Shown: positions 1 to 10,139, numbered from the stretch's first letter. The stretch is DNA of 64,000 nt from Variovorax dokdonensis (GCF_030316895.1 NZ_JASZYV010000001.1:1612001-1676000); one strand, 5' to 3'. The notes: a model not told the origin generated them from the sequence alone. Made by a program: numbers and translations.

Positions 1-494
1 AGCGCTTCGCTTCGGGTGCCAAGCTGGCTTCGTATTTGCATGGCACCCGCATCGGTGTGGTCGTGGAGTTCGAGGGTGACGATGTGGCTGCCAAGGATGT
101 CGCGATGCACATCGCTGCGATGAAGCCAGTCTCGCTGTCGACGTCCGACGTCTCTGCCGACCTGATCGAGAAGGAACGTGCAGTTGCCGCCGGCAAGGCC
201 GACGAGGATCGCAAGGCCGCCGAGGCTGCAGGCAAGCCGGCTCAGTCGGCCGAGATCGTGGCCAAGCGCGTCGAGGGCGCTGTGCAGAAATACCTCAAGG
301 AAGTTTCGCTGCACAACCAGCCGTTCGTGAAGAACGACAAGCAAACCGTCGAGCAGATGCTCAAGGCTGCCAATACCAGCGTCAAGGGCTTCACCCTTTA
401 TGTCGTGGGTGAAGGCATCGAGAAAAAGGCTGACGATTTCGCGGCCGAAGTGGCTGCCCAAGTGGCTGCAGCCAAGGCTGCTGCCGCGCAGTAA
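1..494 (+). CDS. tsf: Elongation factor Ts, C-terminal part (5' end outside window)
   Basis: EF-Ts recycles EF-Tu by exchanging GDP for GTP during translation elongation in the cytoplasm. The reading frame is open from base 3 and ends with TAA, giving 163 residues. It includes the typical segment [15 protein letters not shown], then a long alanine/lysine-rich helical region and the end [18 protein letters not shown], as in beta-proteobacterial EF-Ts. The TTG at base 36 is an internal leucine codon, not a start. The gene lies just upstream of pyrH and frr, the conserved rpsB-tsf-pyrH-frr order. The N-terminal EF-Tu contact region is missing only because the window begins here. Confidence 0.96.
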   Translation, partial: RFASGAKLASYLHGTRIGVVVEFEGDDVAAKDVAMHIAAMKPVSLSTSDVSADLIEKERAVAAGKADEDRKAAEAAGKPAQSAEIVAKRVEGAVQKYLKEVSLHNQPFVKNDKQTVEQMLKAANTSVKGFTLYVVGEGIEKKADDFAAEVAAQVAAAKAAAAQ

Positions 495-503
495 CGGCCT
501 GTC

Positions 504-534
504 GCCATGCCCCCTCAGTAGGGGGTGGCGTGGC
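504..534 (+). other. GC-rich stem-loop between tsf and pyrH
   Basis: GCCA at 504-507 can pair with TGGC at 531-534, and the C run at 510-514 with the G run at 521-525, leaving a small loop. There is no U-tract after it, so it is not a convincing intrinsic terminator. It could be a weak pause, processing or attenuation hairpin between translation genes and pyrH. Only the pairing is seen; the role is a guess. Confidence 0.35.
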
Positions 535-584
535 ACCCAACTCCCTTTAAACTCCCTCCGCCCATCCAGATCAAGGAAGTGCCT

Positions 585-1307
585 ATGTCCCAGCCCCGCC
601 CCGCCCATAAGCGTATTTTGTTGAAGCTGTCGGGTGAGGCGTTGATGGGAGACGATGCCTTTGGGATCAATCGCGGCACCATCGAGCGCATGGTGGCCGA
701 GGTGGCCGAGGTGGTCGGCCTCGGTGTTCAGGTGGCCGTGGTCATCGGGGGAGGGAATATCTTCAGGGGCATGGCCGCGGGAGCGGCTGGCATGGACCGG
801 GCGACCGCCGACTACATGGGCATGCTCGCGACCGTCATGAATTCGCTCGCGCTTGCCGATGCGATGGATCGCCAGGGTCTGGTGGCCCGCGTGATGTCAG
901 CGATCGCCATTGAACAGGTGGTCGAGCCGTACGTTCGCCCCAAGGCGCTTCAGTACCTCGAAGAGGGTAAGGTGGTGGTCTTTGCCGCAGGCACGGGCAA
1001 TCCCTTTTTCACCACCGATACGGCGGCCGCTCTGCGCGGCGCCGAGATTGGCGCCGAACTGGTCCTCAAGGCCACCAAGGTCGATGGCGTCTACAGCGCA
1101 GATCCCAACAAGGACCCGAGCGCCACCCGGTACGCCACTTTGTCTTTCGACGAAGCCATCAGCAAGAACCTGGGCATCATGGATGCCACCGCCTTTGCCT
1201 TGTGCCGCGACCAGAAGCTGCCGATCAAGGTGTTCTCGATCCTGAAGAGTGGCGCTCTGCGCCGCGTTGTGATGGGCGAGGACGAAGGCACACTGGTGCA
1301 CGCCTGA
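585..1307 (+). CDS. pyrH: UMP kinase
   Basis: UMP kinase phosphorylates UMP to UDP with ATP in pyrimidine nucleotide synthesis. The 240-residue product has the amino-acid-kinase fold typical of bacterial PyrH. It shows KLSGEAL at residues 14-20, a glycine-rich GGGNIFRG loop near 55-62, [13 protein letters not shown] near 135-147 and [10 protein letters not shown] near 163-172. The ATG at 585 is preceded by AAGGA at 573-577. An in-frame start 60 bases further upstream would add a proline-rich tail not seen in the family. Length matches the family (about 240). It sits between tsf and frr as in most proteobacteria. Confidence 0.97.
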   Translation: MSQPRPAHKRILLKLSGEALMGDDAFGINRGTIERMVAEVAEVVGLGVQVAVVIGGGNIFRGMAAGAAGMDRATADYMGMLATVMNSLALADAMDRQGLVARVMSAIAIEQVVEPYVRPKALQYLEEGKVVVFAAGTGNPFFTTDTAAALRGAEIGAELVLKATKVDGVYSADPNKDPSATRYATLSFDEAISKNLGIMDATAFALCRDQKLPIKVFSILKSGALRRVVMGEDEGTLVHA

Positions 1308-1324
1308 CCTGACACAATGCAGGG

Positions 1325-1352
1325 TGCCGGCCGCCCCAGTGGCGCGCCGGCA
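1325..1352 (+). other. Strong hairpin in the frr leader
   Basis: TGCCGGCCGCC at 1325-1335 pairs almost perfectly with GGCGCGCCGGCA at 1341-1352 around a five-base loop, 24 bases before the frr start. The following bases (TCTGTCTTTC) are only mildly T-rich. It may be a weak terminator or leader structure that tunes frr relative to pyrH; no function is shown. Confidence 0.35.
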
Positions 1353-1375
1353 TCTGTCTTTCGGGAACGCAAGAA

Positions 1376-1939
1376 ATGACCACTATCGCCGACATCCGCA
1401 CCCAGGCTGAAGCCAAGATGAAGCAGTCGCTGGCTGCCTTCCAGAACAACCTCACCAAGATTCGTACCGGCCGAGCCAATCCAGCGTTGCTCGACACCGT
1501 GCACGTGGAGTACTACGGCTCCCAGGTTCCGCTGAGCCAGGTGGCCAATGTTTCACTGCTCGATTCGCGCACCATCAGCGTCCAGCCCTGGGAAAAGGGC
1601 ATGGGCGCCAAAATCGAGAAGGCCATCCGCGAGAGCGACCTGGGCCTCAATCCTGCATCGATGGGTGATCTGATCCGCGTGCCGATGCCGCCGATGAGCG
1701 AAGAGCGCCGCAAGGAAATGACCAAGCTGGTTCGCACCGAGGGTGAGCAGGCCAAGGTGGCCATGCGCAACCTGCGTCGCGATGCCAACGAAGGCGTCAA
1801 GAAGCTGGTCAAGGACAAGCTGGCTTCGGAAGATGACCAGAAGCGCGCTGAAGGCGACGTCCAGAAGATCACGGATCGCTTCATCGCAGAGATCGACAAG
1901 CTCGTCGCCGCCAAGGAAGCGGAAGTTCTGGCCGTCTGA
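1376..1939 (+). CDS. frr: Ribosome recycling factor
   Basis: RRF, together with EF-G, splits the post-termination ribosome so subunits can be reused. The 187-residue product has the normal family length. It shows the tRNA-mimicking helical pattern with the [10 protein letters not shown] segment near residues 29-38, [14 protein letters not shown] near 103-116 and the C-terminal helix ending near EVLAV. It begins at an ATG 68 bases after pyrH, behind a GC-rich hairpin. Upstream neighbours are tsf and pyrH. The next gene, uppS, begins 19 bases after its stop, so it is probably part of one long transcription unit. Confidence 0.97.
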   Translation: MTTIADIRTQAEAKMKQSLAAFQNNLTKIRTGRANPALLDTVHVEYYGSQVPLSQVANVSLLDSRTISVQPWEKGMGAKIEKAIRESDLGLNPASMGDLIRVPMPPMSEERRKEMTKLVRTEGEQAKVAMRNLRRDANEGVKKLVKDKLASEDDQKRAEGDVQKITDRFIAEIDKLVAAKEAEVLAV

Positions 1940-1958
1940 CGGCCAGGGTCCAAATTGC

Positions 1959-2702
1959 ATGGCCAATAGCCGCGCGCAGCCGGCTGCGCCTCACCACATC
2001 GCCATCGTCATGGATGGCAATGGCCGTTGGGCCACTCGGCGCTTCCTGCCTAGAGTGGCAGGGCACCGCCAAGGCGTTGAATCCCTGAGGCGTTGCGTGC
2101 AGGCTTGCGCCGATCGGGGCGTGCGCGTGCTCACGGTGTTTGCCTTCTCTTCGGAAAATTGGAATCGGCCGCAAGAAGAGGTTTCAGGCCTGATGGAACT
2201 GATGGCGCTCGCGCTGGGCCGTGAGGTGCCACGTCTGCGCGAAGACGGCGTGCGTCTGCGATTTGTCGGCGAACGCTCGAACCTCTCCGAGCGCATTGCG
2301 CAAGGGCTTGCCAAGGCTGAGCAGGCTACTGCCGGCAACACCCGGCTCACTCTCAACGTCTGCTTCAACTATGGGGGGCGATGGGACATTGCGCAAGCGG
2401 CGGCTCGCCTGGCCGAGGAGGGCGAGGCCATCACCGAGGCGTCGCTCGATCGCGCGCTGGCACTGTCTCATGTGCCCGATCCGGACCTGTTCATCCGCAC
2501 GGGCGGCGAGCAGCGCATCTCGAACTTCCTTCTTTGGCAAAGCGCGTATTCGGAGTTCTACTTCAGCGATCGTCTTTGGCCGGATTTCGACGAGGCTGCC
2601 TTGGATGAAGCCATCGGCGCGTTTGCCAAGCGAGAGCGGCGATTCGGGCTGACGTCGGCTCAACTGACCGAATCGCCTGCCGCGGACCAGCCTACTGCCT
2701 GA
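1959..2702 (+). CDS. uppS: (2E,6E)-farnesyl-diphosphate-specific undecaprenyl diphosphate synthase
   Basis: UppS condenses isopentenyl diphosphate units onto farnesyl diphosphate to make the C55 carrier lipid for peptidoglycan and LPS O-unit synthesis. The 247-residue protein has the cis-prenyltransferase signature IVMDGNGRWA, with catalytic Asp19, then HRQGVE, FSSENWNRP and, near the C-terminus, the FIRTGGEQRISNFLLWQ region. The chosen ATG at 1959 gives the normal family length. A longer in-frame extension overlaps frr and carries only out-of-frame frr sequence. It is followed six bases later by cdsA. Confidence 0.96.
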   Translation: MANSRAQPAAPHHIAIVMDGNGRWATRRFLPRVAGHRQGVESLRRCVQACADRGVRVLTVFAFSSENWNRPQEEVSGLMELMALALGREVPRLREDGVRLRFVGERSNLSERIAQGLAKAEQATAGNTRLTLNVCFNYGGRWDIAQAAARLAEEGEAITEASLDRALALSHVPDPDLFIRTGGEQRISNFLLWQSAYSEFYFSDRLWPDFDEAALDEAIGAFAKRERRFGLTSAQLTESPAADQPTA

Positions 2703-2707
2703 AACGC

Positions 2708-3553
2708 ATGCTCAAGCTACGAATCATTACCGCGCTTGTATTGCTGGCGATCCTTCTGCCTGCGCTCTTCTATCCGTCGTATGTGCCGTTCGCCTGCGTG
2801 ATGGTCGTCTTGATCGGCGCTGCTGGATGGGAATGGGGCAAGCTCAACGGCTGCGGCTTCGGCGCCTCGGTGCTCATGGGTGTGCTTTGCGCGGCGCTTT
2901 GCAGTGCAGCATGGTTGCTCGGCTGGCTCGAGCACTCCTGGCGCGGGCTGTGGCTGTGTGTTGGCGCTGCGTGGGTGATCGGTGGCATCCTTTTGCTGCG
3001 CATCGGAGTCAGCGGTTGGCCGCGACTGCCGCGAGCGTTGCGCCTTACGGGCGGCGTTCTCGTACTTTGGGTGGCCTGGCTCGCGGCGGTTCAGGCGCGG
3101 CTCGTTGGCATCAATTTCCTGCTTTCGATTCTGGTGCTTGTCTGGGTCGCAGACATCTTTGCGTACTTCGCCGGCCGTGCATTCGGATTGCGCCTGACCA
3201 AGGAGCGCCTGGCACCTGCCATCAGCCCGGGTAAAAGCTGGGAGGGCGTTTGGGGCGGCATGGTTGGTGTCGTGGTGCTGGCACTTTGCTGGGTCTGGGC
3301 CGATCGCTCGGCGGGGGCCGAGGTGGCGAGCCTCTATACCCGTCTGTGGGATCGTGGATGGCCTCTCTTGATCATCGGCGCGGTGTTCCTTGCTGCGATG
3401 AGCGTGATGGGCGATCTTGCTGAGTCGCTGGTCAAGCGAAGCGCCGGTGCCAAGGACAGCAGCCAACTCCTGCCAGGTCACGGCGGTGTGCTTGACCGAG
3501 TGGACGCGCTCTTGCCGACTCTTCCGCTGGCCATGATGCTGGCCTTTCTATGA
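2708..3553 (+). CDS. cdsA: Phosphatidate cytidylyltransferase
   Basis: CdsA makes CDP-diacylglycerol from phosphatidic acid and CTP, the branch point of phospholipid synthesis, in the inner membrane. The 281-residue protein is almost wholly hydrophobic, with several predicted transmembrane helices. It carries the CDS signature near the C-terminus (SLVKRSAGAKDSSQLLPGHG, then VLDRVD), including the acidic metal-binding residues. It starts 5 bases after uppS, and its stop overlaps the ATG of dxr (ATGA), which suggests translational coupling. Confidence 0.96.
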   Translation: MLKLRIITALVLLAILLPALFYPSYVPFACVMVVLIGAAGWEWGKLNGCGFGASVLMGVLCAALCSAAWLLGWLEHSWRGLWLCVGAAWVIGGILLLRIGVSGWPRLPRALRLTGGVLVLWVAWLAAVQARLVGINFLLSILVLVWVADIFAYFAGRAFGLRLTKERLAPAISPGKSWEGVWGGMVGVVVLALCWVWADRSAGAEVASLYTRLWDRGWPLLIIGAVFLAAMSVMGDLAESLVKRSAGAKDSSQLLPGHGGVLDRVDALLPTLPLAMMLAFL

Positions 3554-4740
3554 ACATGTCTTTGAGGCAGCGCCTGACGATCCTCGGTTCGACCGGGTCG
3601 ATCGGAGTCAGCACTCTGGACGTCGTTGCTCGACATTCGGATCGTTTCGAAGTCTTTGCGCTGTCGGCGGCGACCCGGGTTGACGATCTTCTGGCACAGT
3701 GCGCCCGGTTTCGCCCCCGCTACGCCGTGATGTCCAGCGATGCGCATGCAGCGCAACTGGCCGATTTGCTGCGGCGAAACGATCTGCCGACCCAGGTATT
3801 GCGTGGGCCTGACGCACTCGAAGCCATCGCAGCGCATGACGAGGTGGACGCCGTCATGGCCGCCATTGTCGGCGCGGCGGGCCTTTCCCCCTGCCTTGCC
3901 GCGGCGCGTGCAGGAAAGCGACTGCTGTTGGCCAACAAGGAGGCTCTCGTGGTCGGGGGCGAACTGTTCATGTCCGCGGTCCAGCAGGGCGGCGCCACGC
4001 TGTTGCCGATCGACAGCGAACATTCAGCCATCTTCCAGTCGCTCCCCGAAGACGCGAGCACCTGGGCGCGGCGCATCGACAAGATCCTGCTGACTGCCTC
4101 TGGCGGCCCGTTCCGCACGCGCGACCCCTCGACGATGCACAGCGTGACGCCCAAGGAGGCCTGCGCTCATCCCAATTGGGTCATGGGGCGCAAGATTTCG
4201 GTCGATTCCGCCACCATGATGAACAAGGCCCTCGAAGTGATCGAGGCGCGTTTCCTCTTCGGCGTCAGGCCCGAGCAGATCGAGGTCGTCATCCACCCGC
4301 AGAGTGTCATTCACTCGATGGTGCAGTTCACGGATGCGTCGGTGATCGCCCAACTCGGTACGCCTGACATGCGCGTGCCCATCTCATGCGGGCTGGCTTG
4401 GCCCGAGCGCCTGGAAAGCGGTGCGGCGCGGCTGGATTTCCGCACCATGGCATCGCTGACCTTCGAGGTGCCGGACAAGCGCCGGTTCCCTGGGCTGGAA
4501 CTGGCCTGGCAGGCGATGCGTGCCGCCCCTGGCACAACCGCTGTACTCAACGCGGCCAATGAAGTGGCCGTCGAGCGCTTTCTTGATGAGCGACTGCGCT
4601 TCGACCATATTCATGCCGTGAACCTGGAAACTTTGCAGGCGGTGTTGCCCTCCAAGCCGCAGTCCTTGGCCGATCTCCTGGACCTGGATGCGAGGGCGCG
4701 CCGCGCAGCACATTCAGCCGCAGACCGTCTGGCAACCTGA
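3550..4740 (+). CDS. dxr: 1-deoxy-D-xylulose 5-phosphate reductoisomerase
   Basis: Dxr converts DXP to 2-C-methyl-D-erythritol 4-phosphate with NADPH, the first committed step of the MEP isoprenoid pathway that supplies UppS upstream. The 396-residue product shows the NADPH-binding loop GSTGSIG at residues 13-19, ANKEALVVGG, the metal-binding IDSEHSAIFQ segment and SVDSATMMNKALEVIEA. These are all hallmarks of Dxr. The ATG overlaps the cdsA stop by four bases; a second in-frame ATG two codons later (3556) is an alternative start. Length is normal for the family. Confidence 0.97.
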   Translation: MNMSLRQRLTILGSTGSIGVSTLDVVARHSDRFEVFALSAATRVDDLLAQCARFRPRYAVMSSDAHAAQLADLLRRNDLPTQVLRGPDALEAIAAHDEVDAVMAAIVGAAGLSPCLAAARAGKRLLLANKEALVVGGELFMSAVQQGGATLLPIDSEHSAIFQSLPEDASTWARRIDKILLTASGGPFRTRDPSTMHSVTPKEACAHPNWVMGRKISVDSATMMNKALEVIEARFLFGVRPEQIEVVIHPQSVIHSMVQFTDASVIAQLGTPDMRVPISCGLAWPERLESGAARLDFRTMASLTFEVPDKRRFPGLELAWQAMRAAPGTTAVLNAANEVAVERFLDERLRFDHIHAVNLETLQAVLPSKPQSLADLLDLDARARRAAHSAADRLAT

Positions 4741-4767
4741 TCTCATCGCCTTGCCCACCATCGCCCC

Positions 4768-6138
4768 ATGCTGACCATCATCGCTTTCATCGTCGCTCTC
4801 GGGGTGCTGGTCGCTGTGCATGAGTGGGGCCACTACCGCGTCGCGGTGGCCTGCAACGTGCGCGTGCTGCGTTTCTCCATTGGGTTTGGCAAAGTCATCT
4901 ATCGCTGGAAGCCACGCCACCAGCGAGCAGGGCAGGACACGGAATTCGTCATCGGGGCCATTCCACTTGGGGGATACGTGCGGATGCTCGACGAGCGCGA
5001 GGCGCCGGTCGAGGCCCATGAGCGACATCGCGCCTTCAACACCCAGTCCCTGAAGGCCCGCGCAGCGATCGTGGCGGCGGGGCCTCTGGCCAATCTTCTG
5101 CTGGCGATCGTGCTCTACGCCTGCGTCAACTGGATCGGCATTGAGGAGCCAGTCGCCCTCTTGGCACGGCCTGCCGCCGGCACCATCGCGGAAGAGGCTG
5201 GTCTACGCGGTGGGGAGCGCGTGCTCCGGGCCGGTTTCGACGGCGACCTGGAGCCTGTTGAATCCTTCGAAGGTCTGCGCTGGCGCATCACTCGCGGTGC
5301 GCTGGAGCAGCAAGACCTCGACCTGGAGGTCGACAGCGACGGTCGAGGCCGAGTGCACACCGTCCGTCTTGCCTTGAGTCAGATCGAAGGCAAGGATGCA
5401 GACGCGAGCATGTTTCGCCGCATTGGCATCGTCGCGCCGTTGACCCAGCCCGACATTGGCGAGGTCATCAAGGGCGGCGCGGCCGAGCGGGATGGATTGC
5501 AAAAGGGCGATCGGGTGCTTTCGGTCGGCGGAACCTCCATCGTCGACGGCCAACAGTTGCGCGAGGCCATTCGGACCTCGGTGGACGGTGCTCGCCCGAA
5601 GGCCCAGGTCTGGCGCATTGAGCGGGGCGGCCGACAAATTAGCCTGGACGTCGAGCCCGATGTAAGGATGGAGGGCGAGACCGCCGTTGGCCGCATTGGT
5701 GCCTATGTCGGCGCGGCCCCGCAGACCGTCACGGTGCGACAGGGCCCGCTGGACGGCATTTGGGCCGGGGCCGTGCGCACCTGGGAAGTCTCTGCCCTGA
5801 CTGTTCGCATGCTCGGTCGCATGGTGGTCGGTGAAGCCTCCATCAAGAACCTCAGCGGTCCGCTGACGATCGCCGACTACGCTGGCAAATCCGCGAGCCT
5901 CGGGCTCACGCAATACCTGAGCTTTCTGGCCTTGATCAGCGTCAGCCTGGGTGTGCTCAATCTGATGCCGCTCCCAGTCCTCGATGGGGGGCACCTGATG
6001 TATTATCTTTGGGAGGGCCTGACTGGTCGCGGCGTGTCCGATGCATGGATGGAGCGGCTTCAGCGCGGTGGTATCGCCGTTCTGCTGCTCATGATGTCGA
6101 TCGCGCTGTTCAACGACGTGACCCGGCTCTTTGGTTAA
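4768..6138 (+). CDS. rseP: RIP metalloprotease RseP (site-2 protease)
   Basis: RseP is an inner-membrane zinc protease that cuts within membrane segments. In other proteobacteria it completes RseA degradation to release sigma-E when outer-membrane assembly fails. The 456-residue product has an N-terminal transmembrane helix with the HEWGH zinc motif at residues 18-22, two PDZ-like regions in the middle (for example GEVIKGGAAERDGLQKGDRV), and NLMPLPVLDGG at residues 398-408 supplying the third zinc ligand. It is followed directly by bamA and skp, the machinery whose failure it senses, the usual arrangement. Confidence 0.96.
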   Translation: MLTIIAFIVALGVLVAVHEWGHYRVAVACNVRVLRFSIGFGKVIYRWKPRHQRAGQDTEFVIGAIPLGGYVRMLDEREAPVEAHERHRAFNTQSLKARAAIVAAGPLANLLLAIVLYACVNWIGIEEPVALLARPAAGTIAEEAGLRGGERVLRAGFDGDLEPVESFEGLRWRITRGALEQQDLDLEVDSDGRGRVHTVRLALSQIEGKDADASMFRRIGIVAPLTQPDIGEVIKGGAAERDGLQKGDRVLSVGGTSIVDGQQLREAIRTSVDGARPKAQVWRIERGGRQISLDVEPDVRMEGETAVGRIGAYVGAAPQTVTVRQGPLDGIWAGAVRTWEVSALTVRMLGRMVVGEASIKNLSGPLTIADYAGKSASLGLTQYLSFLALISVSLGVLNLMPLPVLDGGHLMYYLWEGLTGRGVSDAWMERLQRGGIAVLLLMMSIALFNDVTRLFG

Positions 6139-6175
6139 CCTCTTTGTGGCCGAACGCCGTCGGCCAAATCTCAGA

Positions 6176-8578
6176 ATGAAAACAAGATCTAGCCGCTTCC
6201 GTCTGCGCAGCGTTGTCCTTGTGGTGGCCGGTGCGGTTTCAGCCTTTGCGGCTTGGGCAGTCGAGCCATTCACGGTGCGGGATATCCGCGTCGAAGGCCT
6301 TCAGCGCGTGGAGCCGGGCACCATCTTCGCGTCCATGCCGATCCGCGTGGGCGACACCTACACCGATGAGCGCGCGTCCGCCGCCATCCGCGCACTGTTC
6401 GATCTTGGTCTTTTCAAGGACGTTCGGATCGATGTCAGCGGCAATGTGGTGGTGGTCATCGTCGAGGAGCGCCCCACGGTGGCCGGAGTCGATTTTGTCG
6501 GGTCCAAGGAATTCGACAAGGATGCGTTGGTCAAGTCCTTGCGCGAAGTCGGCCTGGCCGAAGGTCGACCCTACGACAAGGCGCTGACTGATCGGGCCGA
6601 GCAGGAACTCAAGCGGCAGTACATCAGCCGCAGCCTCTACAACGCCGAAGTGGTCACGACCGTTACGCCGATCGAGCGCAACCGGGTCAACCTGACCTTC
6701 ACGGTCACCGAGGGCGAGCCAGCCCGCATCAAGGACATCCGCGTCGTCGGCAACAAGGCCTTCAGCGAGTCCACGCTGCGCGGGCTTTTCGATCTGGACA
6801 CGGGCGGCTGGCTGAGTTGGTACACCAAGTCCAACCAATACTCGCGCGCCAAGCTCAACGCCGATCTGGAAACGCTTCGCTCCTACTATCTCCAGCGCGG
6901 CTATCTCGAGTTCCGCATCGACTCGACGCAGGTCGCCGTTTCCCCTGATCGCGAAGATCTCACGTTGACGATCAACGTGACGGAAGGGCAGCGCTACGTG
7001 GTGTCCAGTGTCAGCCTTCAGGGTAACTACCTGGGCCGCGACGATGAGTTCAAGTCGCTGATCACCATCGAGCCTGGCGAGCCGTACAACGCCGAGCAGG
7101 TCACGCAGACCACAACGGCTTTCTCGGACTACTTCGGTAGCTTCGGCTACGCGTTCGCGCGCGTGCAGGCTCGTCCCGAGATCGATCGGACCAACAACCG
7201 CGTCGCGCTGGTCCTGCAGGCGGAACCCGCCCGGCGCGTCTATGTGCGTCGGCTTGTCGTCAGCGGCAACAACCGGACGCGCGACGAAGTGATTCGCCGT
7301 GAGTTCCGTCAATACGAGGCTTCGTGGTACGACAGCGACCGTATCAAGCTGTCGCGCGACCGCGTGAACCGCCTGGGCTTCTTCACTGACGTCAACATCG
7401 AAACCCAGGAAGTGCCCGGCACGCCTGATCAGGTCGACCTCGCTGTGTCGGTGGTTGAAAAGCCCACCGGGTCATTGCAGTTGGGGGCGGGCTTCTCGAC
7501 GGCAGAAAAGGTGTCGTTCAGTTTCGGCATTCAGCAGGAGAACTTCCTGGGCTCGGGCAACTACCTCGGCCTGAATGTCAATACCAGCAAATACAACCGC
7601 AACATTCAGCTGACGAGTACAAATCCGTACTTCACGCAAGAAGGCATCTCGCGCACGTTCGACCTTTACTACCGCACCACGCGCCCGTACTACACGCAGG
7701 ATGGTGACTACCGGCTGATCAACGAGGGCGGTACGCTGCGATTTGGCGTGCCGTTCAGCGAAGTCGATACGGTGTACTTTGGCGCCGGTCTCGAGCGATA
7801 CAGCTTCGAGCCAGGTTCCAACCTCGCTTCGCAGACGCCGCAGGCCTACCGCGACTATTTCGGTTGCGCGACTCAGGGCGACTACATCACGGCGTGCTCC
7901 GACGACACAAAGACCGGCGTGCCTTTGACCATCGCCTGGGCTCGCGACACGCGAGACAGTGCTTTGGTGCCCACTCGCGGCCGAGTGCAACGCGCCGGCC
8001 TCGAAGTCGGTGTGGGCGGCGACATGAAGTACTACAAGGGCAGCTACCAATTGCAGCAGTACTTCCCGCTCAACAAGCAGTACACGCTCGCCTTCAACGG
8101 CGAGTTGGGCTACGCGAAGGCGTACGGCGACGAGGTCTACCCAATCTTCAAGAACTTCTATGCGGGTGGTCTGGGTTCGATCCGTGGTTTCGAGCAGAAT
8201 TCTCTGGGTCCGCGTGACGCCGTGACCGGCGCTGCGCTGGGCGGCACCAAGAAGGCCATCTTCAATGCTGAACTGAGCACGCCTTTCCCCGGGGCGGGCA
8301 ATGACCGGACGTTGCGGATGTACGGCTTCTTCGACGTTGGCAATGTGTTCACCGACCGCACCCTCGGTATCACCGACGCCCAATGGGAGGCGCAGAAGAA
8401 GTTGCGCGCTTCGGTGGGCGTGGGCATCAGCTGGATTTCACCGCTGGGTCCGCTGCGCCTTGCCTATGCATTCCCGGTCCAGTATCAGGACGAAGAGGTG
8501 GGTGCAGTCAACCAGGTTGGCTACATCCCCAAGGATAGAATTCAGCGCATCCAATTTCAGATCGGAACTTCCTTCTGA
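6176..8578 (+). CDS. bamA: Outer membrane protein assembly factor BamA
   Basis: BamA is the core of the BAM complex that inserts beta-barrel proteins into the outer membrane. The 800-residue precursor has a signal peptide (likely cut after Ala28), five POTRA repeats up to about residue 425 and a C-terminal 16-strand barrel. It ends in QIGTSF with the terminal phenylalanine typical of barrels, and the GGLGSIRGFEQNSLGPRD segment near residue 663 corresponds to the conserved VRGF loop. The ATG at 6176 is chosen because it directly precedes the signal peptide; a TTG 45 bases upstream would add a non-signal tail overlapping rseP. Its stop overlaps the ATG of skp. Confidence 0.97.
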   Translation: MKTRSSRFRLRSVVLVVAGAVSAFAAWAVEPFTVRDIRVEGLQRVEPGTIFASMPIRVGDTYTDERASAAIRALFDLGLFKDVRIDVSGNVVVVIVEERPTVAGVDFVGSKEFDKDALVKSLREVGLAEGRPYDKALTDRAEQELKRQYISRSLYNAEVVTTVTPIERNRVNLTFTVTEGEPARIKDIRVVGNKAFSESTLRGLFDLDTGGWLSWYTKSNQYSRAKLNADLETLRSYYLQRGYLEFRIDSTQVAVSPDREDLTLTINVTEGQRYVVSSVSLQGNYLGRDDEFKSLITIEPGEPYNAEQVTQTTTAFSDYFGSFGYAFARVQARPEIDRTNNRVALVLQAEPARRVYVRRLVVSGNNRTRDEVIRREFRQYEASWYDSDRIKLSRDRVNRLGFFTDVNIETQEVPGTPDQVDLAVSVVEKPTGSLQLGAGFSTAEKVSFSFGIQQENFLGSGNYLGLNVNTSKYNRNIQLTSTNPYFTQEGISRTFDLYYRTTRPYYTQDGDYRLINEGGTLRFGVPFSEVDTVYFGAGLERYSFEPGSNLASQTPQAYRDYFGCATQGDYITACSDDTKTGVPLTIAWARDTRDSALVPTRGRVQRAGLEVGVGGDMKYYKGSYQLQQYFPLNKQYTLAFNGELGYAKAYGDEVYPIFKNFYAGGLGSIRGFEQNSLGPRDAVTGAALGGTKKAIFNAELSTPFPGAGNDRTLRMYGFFDVGNVFTDRTLGITDAQWEAQKKLRASVGVGISWISPLGPLRLAYAFPVQYQDEEVGAVNQVGYIPKDRIQRIQFQIGTSF

Positions 8579-9123
8579 TGAATCATTTGTTTCGTGCCGT
8601 TGCGGTGCTGGCTTGTGCGCTGGCACTGTTCGGCAGTCCGGCGCAGGCCCAGGAAAGCTTCCGGATCGGGTTCGTCAACCCGGATCGCGTGTTGCGTGAG
8701 GCATTGCCGGCCAAGGCGGCGCAGGCCAAGCTGGAGGCCGAGTTTGCCAAGCGCGACAAGGACCTTCAGTCCCAGGGCGAAGCTCTCAAGGCTGCGTCCG
8801 AACGCTTCGAGCGCGAGGCGCCAACGCTTTCGGACACGCAGCGCGCCCAGCGCCAACGTGCCCTGATCGATCAGGACCGCGAATTCCAGCGCAAGCGCCG
8901 TGAGTTCCAGGAAGACCTCAATGCTCGAAAGAACGAGGAATTGCAGGCGGTCTACGATCGGACCAATCGCGTCATCAAGCAGATTGCAGAGTCGGACCGC
9001 TACGACGCCATCCTTCAGGAGGCGATCTACATCAACCCCAAGCACGACATTACCGACAAGGTGATCCGTGCACTGAACGCGGGCGGCGCCAGCAGCGATC
9101 CGTCGGCGTCCAACCCTAGGTAG
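8578..9123 (+). CDS. skp: OmpH/Skp-family periplasmic chaperone
   Basis: Skp holds unfolded outer-membrane proteins in the periplasm before BamA inserts them. The 181-residue precursor has a signal peptide ([18 protein letters not shown], likely cut after Ala24) followed by a lysine/arginine/glutamate-rich segment of long helices. This fits the trimeric jellyfish-like tentacles of the family. The conserved start of the mature part, [11 protein letters not shown], is present. The start codon overlaps the bamA stop (TGATG), which suggests translational coupling. Lipid A genes follow. Confidence 0.95.
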   Translation: MNHLFRAVAVLACALALFGSPAQAQESFRIGFVNPDRVLREALPAKAAQAKLEAEFAKRDKDLQSQGEALKAASERFEREAPTLSDTQRAQRQRALIDQDREFQRKRREFQEDLNARKNEELQAVYDRTNRVIKQIAESDRYDAILQEAIYINPKHDITDKVIRALNAGGASSDPSASNPR

Positions 9124-9146
9124 ACGCAGGCAAGCCTGCTATTTGT

Positions 9147-10139
9147 ATGGCATTGCAACTCGAGGCCATTGTCGACGCCTTGGGTGGCGAACTGCATGGG
9201 GACGGCGGGCGCATGATCGAGCGTCTGGCGCCGTTGCAGTCCGCTACCGCCGAGGCGCTCTCCTTTCTTTCCAACCCCAAGTTTGCGAAGGACCTGGCTG
9301 CTTCGCAGGCGGGTTGCGTCATCGTTTCGGCGCCAGCCGAAGAGGCCGCCCGATTGCGCGGCGACTACATCCTCACGCCCGATCCGTATCTCTACTTCGC
9401 GCGATTGACGCAGCTGTGGAAGGCGCGGCATGCGCCGCCCGAGGTCGAACGAATCCATCCCAGCGCAGTGATTCATCCGACCGCGCAGGTCGACGAAACG
9501 GCGCGAGTCGGGCCGCTGTGCGTGGTCGAGCGTGGCGCTCGTATTGGTGCGCAGACTGTGCTCAAGGCGAGCGTGACGGTCAGCGAAAATTGCGTCATCG
9601 GTGCGCGATGCCTTCTCCATCCCGGCGTCGTGATCGGTGCCGACGGCTTCGGGCTGGCTCCCTCCAGCCAGGGCTGGGTCAAGATCGAGCAACTGGGCGC
9701 GGTGCGTATCGGCGACGACGTGGAGATCGGCGCGAATACCTGCATCGACCGCGGCGCGCTGGACGACACGGTGATCGAAGACGGCGTCAAGCTCGACAAT
9801 CTGATCCAGATCGGCCACAACGTCCATGTCGGCCGCAACACAGCAATGGCCGCATGCACAGGCGTAGCAGGCAGTGCGCGGATCGGTGCCAACTGCACAG
9901 TGGGAGGAGCGGGGATGATTTCCGGCCATCTCACCCTGGTCGACGGCGTGCATGTGACGGCGGGAACGCTGGTCAGTCGCTCGATTCTCAAGCCGGGCCA
10001 CTACACCGGCTTTTTTCCATTCGATGACAATGCGGCGTGGGAGAAGAACGCTGCCACACTGCGAAACCTCCATGCGTTGCGCGAACGGGTCAAGGTCCTG
10101 GAGAAGGCCCTCGCGCGCAACGACGATAAGACATCATGA
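9147..10139 (+). CDS. lpxD: UDP-3-O-(3-hydroxyacyl)glucosamine N-acyltransferase
   Basis: LpxD adds the second hydroxyacyl chain in lipid A synthesis, using acyl-ACP. The 330-residue protein has the N-terminal uridine-binding domain (about residues 1-100), then many hexapeptide repeats forming a left-handed beta-helix, including the [23 protein letters not shown] segment and the [20 protein letters not shown] stretch that contains the catalytic histidine region. The length is normal. The end overlaps the start of fabZ by four bases. The gene sits in the skp-lpxD-fabZ-lpxA-lpxB order found in E. coli. Confidence 0.97.
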   Translation: MALQLEAIVDALGGELHGDGGRMIERLAPLQSATAEALSFLSNPKFAKDLAASQAGCVIVSAPAEEAARLRGDYILTPDPYLYFARLTQLWKARHAPPEVERIHPSAVIHPTAQVDETARVGPLCVVERGARIGAQTVLKASVTVSENCVIGARCLLHPGVVIGADGFGLAPSSQGWVKIEQLGAVRIGDDVEIGANTCIDRGALDDTVIEDGVKLDNLIQIGHNVHVGRNTAMAACTGVAGSARIGANCTVGGAGMISGHLTLVDGVHVTAGTLVSRSILKPGHYTGFFPFDDNAAWEKNAATLRNLHALRERVKVLEKALARNDDKTS